Shown: piece by piece, positions 1-10,100 of the stretch
How the letters are laid out: each line of letters opens with the position of its first letter
How positions within the stretch are numbered: the stretch's first letter is position 1
From: Treponema sp.
GTDB lineage: Bacteria; Spirochaetota; Spirochaetia; Treponematales; Treponemataceae
Length of the DNA: 22,025 bases
NCBI GenBank assembly: GCA_017421145.1
Contig: JAFOTA010000128.1
Coordinates: 1-22,025 of the forward strand
Direction of reading: 5' to 3'
Position numbers and translations under genes: made by a program
Notes under the pieces: generated by a model
The model's input: only the letters and a program-made list of their open reading frames with translations
Database searches by the model: none
What the model was told of the DNA's origin: nothing

Positions 1-68
1 ACCAGAATCCGTTCCACATAGACACTTTGTTTTTCATGCTGAGTCTCTGCATAATATATAATTATTTC

Positions 69-97
69 TGGACGAATCCGCGATTTGGGCTTAGAAT
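69..97 (+). promoter_or_regulatory. Candidate sigma70-type promoter for the 55-aa gene
   Basis: TGGACG (69-74) and TAGAAT (92-97) are separated by 17 bp, matching the consensus boxes at 4/6 and 5/6 positions. They would give a leader of about 60 nt before the ATG at 164. A second possible -10 box, TATAAT, lies at 57-62, but I see no fitting -35 for it. The region before it, from position 1, shows no gene I can support. Confidence 0.35.
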
Positions 98-163
98 AGA
101 GTATGGTTCTTGCGTGTTAGACCGTAAACGGCGGTTTTCTGAGCTTTGACAAGGAGGAGTTTT

Positions 164-331
164 ATGGACGCGGACGTTGAAGAACTGTACAAAAGGCTTC
201 AGGTCATGTACGAACACATGCAGCAGACAGGTCTTACAGAAGATGTCGAGAATGCGATTTTTGATTACGAAGATTGCGTTACCGATGAAGATTATGCCGA
301 GTGGCTTAAAAAATACAGCTATTTTGTTTGA
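164..331 (+). CDS. Small acidic hypothetical protein (55 aa)
   Basis: I do not recognise this family. The start is set by a strong ribosome binding site, AAGGAGG at 151-157, followed by ATG at 164; an in-frame TTG at 146 lies upstream of that site and is not needed. The product is 55 aa, acidic, with many Asp, Glu and Tyr residues and one Cys. It has no signal peptide or membrane segment, so it is presumably cytosolic and largely helical. Its stop codon (329-331) lies 75 nt before the best start of the HAD gene, whose promoter sits in the gap. The two genes may be co-transcribed, but the downstream one does not depend on it. The RBS makes this a probable real gene; its function is unknown. 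Confidence 0.6.
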   Translation: MDADVEELYKRLQVMYEHMQQTGLTEDVENAIFDYEDCVTDEDYAEWLKKYSYFV

Positions 332-369
332 TACGCAGAATGCGCCGGGAATTTCATGTCCGTTCCCAT

Positions 370-398
370 TGGACAAAAATCCGTGCAGCCTGTATAAT
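370..398 (+). promoter_or_regulatory. Promoter immediately upstream of the HAD gene
   Basis: TGGACA (370-375) and a perfect TATAAT (393-398) are spaced by exactly 17 bp. The expected transcription start falls at about 405, directly before the ATG at 406. No Shine-Dalgarno sequence precedes that ATG, so a transcript from here would be leaderless. The boxes are seen directly; activity is inferred. Confidence 0.6.
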
Positions 399-405
399 GA
401 TGATT

Positions 406-1077
406 ATGTTGGAAGGTATAAAAGCTGTCGCATTCGATATTGACGGGACCATCTATCCCGATCTGAACCTATATATATGTATAATTCCGTATTTTTTCCG
501 AAATCTTTCATTTTATAAGAAATTCAACAAAGTGCGAAAAATCCTTCACAGGACGGCTCCTTTGGCTGATTTTTACGAATATCAGGCGAGAAATCTTGCC
601 GGAATGATGGGAATAAGCGCGGAAGAGGCTAAAAAGCAGATTCAGTCAGTGTGCTATGACGGGATGAAACCGTATTTCAAGAGAATAAAACCCTATCCAT
701 ATGTAAAGGAGTGCATACAGTCTTTCAAGGATGCCGGCCTCAAAATAGGTATCCTGTCTGATTTTCCCCCGTCACAAAAGGGCGATATCTGGGGGATCCG
801 CGGACTCTGCGACGTTTGTATAGGTTCTGAAGAATCCGGTGCGCTCAAGCCTTCCAAGTATCCGTTCGGAATATTGTCGATGAAGCTCGGGGTTGAGCCT
901 TCCCAAATCCTCTATGTCGGCAATTCCGTGAAGTATGACGTGCTCGGTGCTAAGAAAGCGGGCATGAAAAGCGCCTATTTATTGAAGGGATTCAAAAAGA
1001 TTTTCAATATAAAAGAAAAAGAAGCAGATATTTCATTCAAAAACTATCGCCAATTATCTGATATTGTGCTACAATGA
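406..1077 (+). CDS. HAD superfamily hydrolase (phosphatase-like, 223 aa)
   Basis: This is a cytosolic haloacid dehalogenase-type phosphohydrolase. Counted from ATG 406, motif I is FDIDGT with nucleophile Asp11 and general acid/base Asp13. Motif II is Ser118 in the ILSDF segment, motif III is Lys148 in ALKPSK, and motif IV is the GNSVKYD segment with Asp178. A helical cap fits between residues 20 and 105. The length is normal for phosphoglycolate-phosphatase-like members. I chose ATG 406 because the family begins just before motif I; the frame is open back to TTG 328 and ATG 340, but those extensions lack HAD character and a convincing RBS. ATG 397 and 400 are also in frame but would lie inside or beside the -10 box. 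The substrate cannot be read from sequence. A terminator follows at the stop codon. Confidence 0.85.
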   Translation: MLEGIKAVAFDIDGTIYPDLNLYICIIPYFFRNLSFYKKFNKVRKILHRTAPLADFYEYQARNLAGMMGISAEEAKKQIQSVCYDGMKPYFKRIKPYPYVKECIQSFKDAGLKIGILSDFPPSQKGDIWGIRGLCDVCIGSEESGALKPSKYPFGILSMKLGVEPSQILYVGNSVKYDVLGAKKAGMKSAYLLKGFKKIFNIKEKEADISFKNYRQLSDIVLQ

Positions 1078-1107
1078 GCCGGGGTCTTGTCCAAGCGGCT
1101 CTTTTTT
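1077..1107 (+). terminator. Intrinsic terminator after the HAD gene
   Basis: AGCCG (1077-1081) pairs with CGGCT (1096-1100). An inner CTTG/CAAG stem (1086-1089 with 1092-1095) stacks inside, leaving GGGT as a bulge. A run of six T follows at 1102-1107. It overlaps the last base of the HAD stop codon and separates the gene from the giant ORF. Confidence 0.75.
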
Positions 1108-1167
1108 AAAGATTTTCTTGCCAAGTCTCCTCAAAACGTAAAAGAATTTTTTTTTGGGTGAAAAAAA

Positions 1168-4100
1168 GTGAACGTTATAGGTATTGTAATTTCAGTAGTC
1201 TTGTCGGCAATTGTCTGTATTGTAATAAGAGCGATTGACAAAAGTCAGAATGCCAAGGAATCGGTGAAAAAATACGCCGACCGCAGGCAGAAGGAGTTCG
1301 AGGAATACTTCAAGTCCCAGTCGGATCAGCTCCATCTTTTGGCGAGCGAGCTTGAAAGTCATGACGCTCAGGCTGTTGCGGCCGTAAAAAAGCTTGATCA
1401 GCAGAAAGCGGATTTCGAGAACGTTGCGGAAGAACTTGCAGGCCAGGTCAACCGCGTGGACGAAATCTCCGGGCGCATAGATTCTTATGATTCAGCCATC
1501 CAGAACCTCATGGAAATGACGTCTGCCGTTGAGCAGAACCTCCAGAGGATAAAGGACGAAGCCGACATAATCGACAAATTCAACGACCGCCTTGACGAGC
1601 AGAAAAAGAAAATAATCTCAATAGACAAGCAGATTCCTGCCCTTGTAGATAAATTCTCAGAATCAAATGAAGGAAGCCTCAAGCATCTCGGCGAAAATCT
1701 CCTTGATGAGTATGAAAGCCGCGCAAGGTCCATTGCAGATTCAACTTCACAGGCTCTTGAAGAAAACCGCGTTATAATGGAAAAGATTGCATCGGACATA
1801 AAGACGACATATGAAAGTGCATCTGAGCGCGCACAGACGCTTGAAGACGAAGCTTTTGCCCAGCTTAAGGATACCGTCAACACGCGCAACGAGAATCTCC
1901 TGCTTGAAATCGACACCCAGACAAAGCAGCTCCAGGCACTTATTGACGGACGCATCGAATCTGCACAGGAATCAATCAACGAGCAGACTGAAAACTTCAA
2001 CGCATCCCTTGACGGACAGAAAAAGGCATTTGACCGCGAGTATGAGATCAAGGTGAACGAGATTTCCGAAAGCCTTAATTCACGCATGGAAGAAATCCAC
2101 GGTGAATTTATGGAAAAACTTGAAAAGCTCGAGCAGTTCGTCGTGGACCGCACAAATTCCCTTGACAACGCATGCAACGAAAAGACGAATGCCCTTGAAC
2201 TTACTTTCAGCGAGAATTCAACGAGCATAGCTTCCATGTTCCAGGACAAGGCAGGGGAGCTTGAAGATTCATTCAATGAAAAGCTCAGGAACCTCATTTT
2301 GTCATTCACCCAGAAGACAAAGGATTTCGAGGCCGAATACAACGACAGGAACGCTTCTTTGAGCAGCGCATTCAAGGCTCAGGCGGCTTTGCTTGAAGAC
2401 ACGTACAGGGAAAACACTTCCCACCTCATCGCTGATTTTGACGACAAGACGAACACATTGCTCCAGAATTTTGCAGTGCGCACCCAGAAAATCGACGATG
2501 AAATCAATTCAAAGACCGGAACCCTTGACAATGAAGTTGACAAGAGGCTTTCAAAGGTTGAGGAAGCAGTTCTTGAGCGCATGGAAAATGCAACCGCCGC
2601 ACTTGAAGAAAGGACCCGCGCAGTTGAGGATACTGTCTATGAAACCACGGACAGCCTTTCAACTTCCCTTGGCGACAAGATTCAGGAACTCCAGGATGAG
2701 GTTGAGGATAAGGTCCAGAGCCTTGAAGACAACGTAAGCTCAATCACAAGGCAGCTTGAAGAATCCGTCGATGAAAAGACCAGCTCCCTTGAAAGCCGCG
2801 TGAATGAAACCATCGGAAACCTTTCTTCCGCAGTTGACGAAAAGACCAGCTCCCTTGAAGACCGCGTGAACGAGACCATCGGAAACCTTTCTTCCGCAGT
2901 TGACGAAAAGACCAGTTCCCTTGAAGAGCGCGTGAATGAAACTATCGGAAATCTTTCATCATCAGTTGACGAAAAGACCAGTACGCTTGAAAACCGCGTG
3001 AACGAAACCATCGAAAACCTTTCTTCTTCAGTCGATGAAAGGACTACCGACCTTGAGGATTCAGTCAACAGCCGCGTCACCGAGCTTGAAGACGGACTTA
3101 CGGCACGCACCGACGAGCTTCAGACAAAAATCTACGAGACGCTTGACAATCTCCAGCAGGACGTTGATACGAGGGTCGGAAATCTTGAGGAGACGGTCAC
3201 CAATACTATTACGGAACTTTCTGATTCAGTCACCGAGCGCACCGGAAACCTTGAGGACAAAGTTCATTCAAGGATTGAAAGCCTCACGACAGACGTTGAC
3301 ACAAGGACTTCTTCGCTTGAAGAAAACGTCACCGTCGTTCTTTCAAATCTCAATGAATCCGTGCAGTCAAAGACATCCGGGCTTGTGGAATCACTTACTT
3401 CCGCAATGCAGGGACTTGCTTCCGACATCAGGGGCAGGGCAGACGACATGGAATCAGATTTGAACGGGCGTCTTGAAAATCTGTCAGGAACCGTGGAAGA
3501 AAAGACGAAGGTCATCGAGGATGCTCTTGCAGAAAAGACCTACACCCTTTCAACGGACCTTGATGAAAGGACGACCGCAATTTCCGATGAACTCAACAGG
3601 CGTTCAAATGATTTGGAATCACTTTTGAGCGACAAGTCAGGAAGCCTTTCTGACGTAATCCTCCAGCGCATATCAGATTTGGAGCAGAGCCTTTCACAGC
3701 GCACGGATGATTTGAGCGATGATCTCGATGACCGCACGACAAAACTTCAGAATCAGCTTGAAGAAAAAACGGACACCCTTGATGCCGACCTCAACGAACG
3801 CTTCGGAGCAATCGAAAGCAAGCTGGAAGAGAAGGGCGGATATCTTGACGAGGCACTTGACGGACGCTTTGGTGCAATCGAAAAATCCCTTGAAGAAAAA
3901 GGCAGCTATCTTGATGACTCACTTAAAGGACGCTTCGGTGCAATCGAAAAATCCCTTGAAGAAAAAACGGCTTCCCTTGACAACGAGCTTAACGAAAGGG
4001 TGGGCGCAATCGAAAAGTCGCTTGAACAGAAAACGACGGAGCTTTCACTTACGGTTGAAGAAAGAACCGACAGCCTTGGCGAAAATCTCGGCGAAAGGAT

Positions 4101-7100
4101 CACTTTGCTTTCCGATGACGCATACAACAGGCTTGACAATCTTTCTTCATATTTGAACGAAAAGACCACGTCTCTTGAAGACACGCTCAACACTCGCACT
4201 TCGGCAATAGAAGAGAGCCTTAACGAAAAGACCGGAAATCTTACTGATTCTGTTGAAGCCGAAACTTCTGCAATCGAAAGGAAATTCTCCGACAAGATTT
4301 CTTCACTTTCCGATCTCGTTGACCAGAAGACAAATTCTTTTGAAACTTCGGTCACAAACATAGTTTCTTCGCTCAACAGCTCGGTTGACATGAGGACACA
4401 GGAAGTAATCGACAACGTTGATGCAGTGGTCGAGCAGCTCAGGTCATCTGTCGAAGAGAAAAAGCAGAGCCTTGAAGATGACGTGAACACGAAGATCCAG
4501 GCACTCACCGACAACCTCGAAGGAGCCGTACAGGATTTCCAGGACAATCTTGACGAAAAGACCGAGGGCATGAGGAACGACCTTGAATCTCAGATCCAGA
4601 GCCTTGAAGACAGCCTTAAGGATTCTACCGACGGATTCAACTCAATGATGGTCGAAAAGACCCAGAGCCTTGAAAACGAGCTGAACGACCGCACCACGAA
4701 CCTCAATGTTTCTCTTGAAGCCAAGACAGCCGCAATCGAGGATACGATACGCATAAAGACGGACGAGCTTTCAGAAGCGATCGACACGAAGATCAACGAG
4801 CTTGAAAGTGCCGTAAACGAGCGTACAGAAACATATTCAGATGAAATCGAGTCACGCACCACTACATTCGAGAATACCATCAGCGGAAAGATCGAAGACC
4901 TTGAATCTTTGATGAAGAGCCGCACGGATAGTATAGAAGAAACTTACACTTCAGTTGCACAGCGTCTTGAAGATTCAGTCGCATCACGCACGGAAGCTCT
5001 TGAAAACGGAATCACGCAGAAGACAAGCGACCTTGAGGATTATGTGAACACAAGGACAAAGACGGTAGAAGAATCCTGCAAGGAAAGAATCTCCAAGATG
5101 ATGGCCGGATTCAACGAAAGAACCGAAACCGTAGATTCCAACATAAAGAAAAAGCTTTCTGAAATTTCAGATACTTTGACCGACAAGAATTCTTCTCTCA
5201 GCGTGGAAGTCCGCGAAAAGACATCTGCACTCGGAATCCTTATAAACGACCTCACCAAGTCGCTTGAAGCCGCAATCAAGGAAAAGACCACCGCACTTTC
5301 TGACGAGCTTAATTCACGCACGGAAAGCCTTGACACTGACCTCAAGAAAAAGACCACTACTATTGCAACGACTTACAACGACAAGTTCCTTGCACTTGAA
5401 TCCGAAATCCGCCAGAAGTCAAACGACTTGAACGCACGCACCACGACGATCAGCTCCGACATCAAGAAGAAGACGGATTCACTTGAATCATTGCTCCAGC
5501 AGAAGCTTGACGAAATGACTTTCAACGTACAGCAGGAAACTGAGAACGCAATCGAAAAATATCATGTCACGACCGAAACTTATGATCAGGACGTGCAGAA
5601 CCACACCGACGAGCTTTACAGGGCATTGCAGACCCGTGTCGCTGAGCTTTCCGACCAGATCAAGGACAAGGAAGGTTCACTTGAAGCCGGAATCAACCAG
5701 CGCATCGAGGAAATGATCGAGGAAGTAAGGCAGCGTTCTGATGAAGCCATCGCACACTATGCCGAAACCACCGGAAACTACACGCGCAATATCGAAACCA
5801 AGACCGCAGAGCTTCAGGCCGCACTTGAAGAACGTACCGGCGCATTGGAAAGGCAGATCAAGGATTCTTCCGGTGAACTCCAGACTCAGGTCGTCGACAA
5901 GCTCAACTCTCTCATTGAGGACGTGCAGTCAAAGACGAACATGGCAATCGAGCAGTACACCGAGCTTACGCAGAATTACACGAGCGACATCGAGCAGCGC
6001 ACTTCAGATCTGCGTGATGCACTTGAAGATAAGACAGCCGCACTCCAGGACACCATTGACACAAGGATCTCATCGGTCGAAGATTCTGTTGACGAACGTG
6101 CCGGTGCAATGGAAGACAAAATCAACGTCACGCTTGATGAACTGGAAACTTCCGTAAACTCAAAGGCGGACAATCTTTCAGTGTCAGTTGAGAACCGCCT
6201 TTCAACTTTGGAATCAACGCTTTCAACACGCTCTGAGAATTTGATACAGTCAGTGCAGAATGCAATGGAAACGCTTGAAGGCAACGTAACCACAAGGTCC
6301 AACGACATAACCGAATCCATTTCAACGAAGCTCCAGACTTTGATTGACCGTGCCACGGACGCTTCAACTTCTTTGATCGAAAACACGCAGAACAAGGTCA
6401 TGTCACTTGAAGAGGATATCACCGACCGCTCTGCAAAGCTTTCAGATTCTATTGAAGGAAGAATGTCGGAGCTTGAAGAAAAGCTTACCTCACGCACCGC
6501 AAATCTTTCTGATGACCTTGAAGACAGGATCAGCGAGCTTGAAGAAACTGTTTCTGGACGTTCCAGCACGTTGAAGTCCGATGTCGAAAGCCGCCTTGCA
6601 GATTTGGAAGACGAGCTTACCGGACGTGCGAACACATTGGCCGACAGCCTTGAAGACCGCATGAGCGAGCTTGAGGACAACGTGAACGACCGCTCCACCA
6701 CATTGAAGAACGACATCGAAGGCCGCCTTGCAGATTTGGAGGAGGAGCTTACAGGACGTTCTTCAGCTTTGACCGACAATCTTGAAGGCCTTATGACCAA
6801 CCTTGAAAATGACGTTGACACAAGGTCAAGCACAATCAAGAACACGATCGAAACCACGCTTACGACATTGACCGAAGGTTTGACCGGACGCACCGCATCT
6901 GTTACAGAAGATCTTGAAAGCCGCATGAGCGAACTTGAAAGGATCGTTAACGGACGTTCTTCCGGCATGAAGGATGATCTTGAAAGCCGCCTTGAAAAAC
7001 TCAGCGCTGAAATCTCAACCAGAACGGAAAGCGTTTCAAACAGCCTTGAAGACAAGCTTTCTGAAATCGAGCAGCTTGTAAGCGGAAAATCTGGTTCACT

Positions 7101-10100
7101 CAGGGCAAAGGTCGAGGACAGCCTTGCAGCATTGGAAGAAGAGCTCAACACACGTTCTTCAACTTTGTCAGATTCACTTGAAGACCGCCTGACCAATCTT
7201 GAAGATTCTGTTTCAGACCGCTCGGGTACTTTGCAGACGGAAGTGGAGGACAGGCTTTCTGAGCTTGAAGACGGGCTTTATGCACGCTCTACGACTCTTT
7301 CCGAAAACGTTGAGAGCCGCATGACGGAGCTTGAAGATTCAGTGAACGGAAGATCAGATGCTTTGCGCGAAAACATCGAAACACGCATGTCTGATCTTGA
7401 GAATTCACTTGAATCACGCTCAACTACGCTTACTACGAATCTTGAAGAAAGAATTTCCGCACTCGAAGAAATCGTCAACGGAAAATCAACGGCACTCAAA
7501 AATGATCTTGAAACGCGCCTTGCACAGCTTGATGAGCATGTAAACCGCCGTTCGGACACTTTGAGCGATTCAATTGAAAACCGCCTCAAGGATCTGGAGC
7601 AGATCATCGGTGACAGAACCGGTGCACTCTCAGATTCAATCGATGAGCGTTACGGACTTCTTGACACAAGGGTTGCAACGAATACATCTAATATAGAAGA
7701 AAACCTCAGCGCAAGGATCTCTGAAATCACCGAGAACCTCACCGAAAAATCACAGGCGATCGAAGCCGACGTAAACACGAGGATTGACGAGCTTACATCC
7801 AATGTGAACGAGCGCATTTCTCCGCTTGAAGATTTCATCAACGGAAAGAGCACTGAAATCATCGAGGATGTGGTCACAAGGACAAGGAACCTTGAAAATG
7901 ACGTCAATACAAGGACTGAGGCACTGCAGAACATGGTCGAAGAAAGAACGACCTCATTGCAGGAAGAAGTCTACTCACGCACGGACAACCTTACGTCAGA
8001 GCTGCGCGGAAAAGTCGATTATCTTGAGCAGAACATAAACGAAGCCACGTCCGGTCTTGAAAGCCGCCTTGCAAACAGAACTGATTCAATACAGCAGGAT
8101 TTCGACTCACGCTCATCCGATATCGAAGCTTCCGTCAGAAACCTTACTGAAAGCATAACGGCATCCGTGAACGGAAAGACTTCAGCTCTTGAAGAGTCCG
8201 TCATAACCATGATCACCAACCTTGAGAACATGGTCAATGAACGCACGGGAAATCTTACGGCATCCGTAACCGACAGGACCAACTCTCTTGAAAACGAGCT
8301 TATCACAAGAACCGACGCTCTCGTGAACTTGATCGAGTCAAAGACATCTTCAATGGAAAAGAATGCCGATGACCGCACTGCAGAAGTTGAGCAGAGCCTC
8401 AAGGACAGGACGGCCGGAATTGAAAAGACATATTCATCCAGAATCACCGGGCTTGCGAAGATGTACCAGGACAAGACGTCTTCAATCACAAAGGCAATCA
8501 AGGTGAACGTGGGCGCACTTGAAAAGGATCTGAACGACAAGATTACCAGCCTTATTTCTTCCGTGAAAGAAAGGACTCAGAATCTTGACAAGAACGTTCT
8601 CGGAGTGACAAGCACGTTGGAGCAGTCCGTAAGCGAAAGGACTTCAGGTCTTGAACAGTCAGTGCAGACTTTGGTTGACAACCTTCTTGCACAGTTCGAC
8701 GAAAAGACCGAGGCACTCAAAGCTGAAATCGCCGCACGCACGAATGACCTTGACGACATGGTAAGCTCAAAGACATCCGCACTCAGCGATTCAGTCAATG
8801 CAAGGACATCAAACATTGAAAATGAATTCGAAGAAAAGATTTCGGCACTTGCATCGGAGCTTGAAAGCCGCACCGGAGAACTTTCCGAAAGCCTTGATGA
8901 AAAGACTTCGGAGCTTGGAAACCGCGTGATGCAGCAGATTGCTGAGCTTCAGGATACAATCGAAACGAAGACCGGTTCATTGAAAGAAGAGCTTGACATC
9001 CGTTCGGCATCCCTCCAGGAAGCTGTTCAGGAAACAGACGCAGATGTGTCCGACGCAATCAACACGAAGGTCAACACGATCACAGCGGATCTGGTTGAAA
9101 AGGTTTCTTCACTTGAAGCCATGGTTCAGCAGCGTACCCAGGAACTTGAATCCATTTCAAATACGAGCATAGAGCAGTTCAAGAAAAACGTAATGACGAC
9201 CCTTTCAAGCGCAAGGCAGACTGCGGCACTCCTTGATACGGAGACCACCGAAAATACCCAGCGTCTTGATGCGCTTCAGAACGAACTTGAAACCAAGGCT
9301 CAGGAAATGCAGGTCAAGTATGATCAGCTCTTCGAGGAAGCTTACCTCAAGGCGGAGCAGAAAGAAAGCGCAGCATACGACAAGTATAAGGAAATGAGCG
9401 TCTCTCATCTGGACACTTACAAAAAGGAACTCCAGCAGTACGTATCCCAGATGCAGCAGAACATTTCAGATTCCCTCAATGCCGTCCAGACAAAGGCAAA
9501 CTCAATCCATACCGAAGTTGAGGAAGCCATCGCGGACACCAAGGCAAAATATGAGGCGGCTCTTGAAGAATCAAGGGCAATCGGTGAAAAAGTCAATGAG
9601 GAAACTTCAACTGCATCCGAGCGTCTTGCCGAATTCGAGAGGGAAATCAGCAGCCAGTTCGCGGCTTTTGACGCAAACCTTTCAAAGGCAATGCAGTCGG
9701 TCGCACAGGATTATGACAACAAGCAGTCCACGTTCCTTGCAGGTCTTGACCGTCAGCTTGACAAGTACAAGGAAGAGATGGAATACCGCTTCAATGCGTT
9801 GAATTCTTCAAGCGGAGACATCGAAAAACTTGAGGATGCCCTCAGAAAGATTATGGAGCAGTCACAGGCAAGGGTTCTCGGTGATTTCGAAAAGTTCACT
9901 ACGAGCATCTCAAAGAACCACGTAAGCTTCGAAACTTCATTGAAGACAAGGAGCGACAAGCTTAAGGAAGAGATTGAAGCTCTTGAAGCCGGAGTGGAAG
10001 ATTTGAAGCAGAAGTCATATGCTTCCGTCGGTTCACAGCTCAAGGATTTCGAGGACAGCTTCATTTCCGGATTGCAGCAGCGTGAGGCGGAGCTTAACCA

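Larger units (their letters stand above)
1861..9207 (+). repeat. Hendecad array: 222 tandem 33-bp coding units
   Basis: I divided the translation by hand. Residues 232-1419 divide exactly into 108 units of 11 residues, and residues 1427-2680 into 114 units. Leu/Ile sits at unit position 2, Val/Leu/Ile at position 6 and mainly Thr, Ser, Ile or Leu at position 10, with Lys or Arg common at position 9. This 4-4-3 spacing is the hendecad pattern, which predicts nearly straight or slightly right-handed coiled coil rather than the left-handed heptad type. The only register break is a 7-residue unit, DLNARTT, encoded at 5425-5445. Confidence 0.9.

Noticed and set aside
328..405. N-terminal extension of the HAD protein from TTG 328 or ATG 340
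   Set aside because: It contains the promoter boxes, has no RBS and no HAD character; motif I follows directly after ATG 406.
1108..1167. Promoter for the giant coiled-coil gene (TTGCCA at 1118)
   Set aside because: No acceptable -10 box at a usable distance; the promoter could not be placed with confidence.
5976..7196. Long antisense ORF (406 codons) within the giant gene, and similar ones at 1485-2375 and 3906-4571
   Set aside because: The 33-bp repeat unit and biased codon use keep stop codons out of the opposite strand for long stretches. The translations are Ser/Arg/Leu low-complexity and lack RBS or domain signals, so they are shadows of the hendecad array.
1861..9207. CRISPR-like array suggested by short regular repeats
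   Set aside because: The repeats are coding, 33-bp based and contiguous, with no spacers and no palindromic direct repeat. No cas genes are present.
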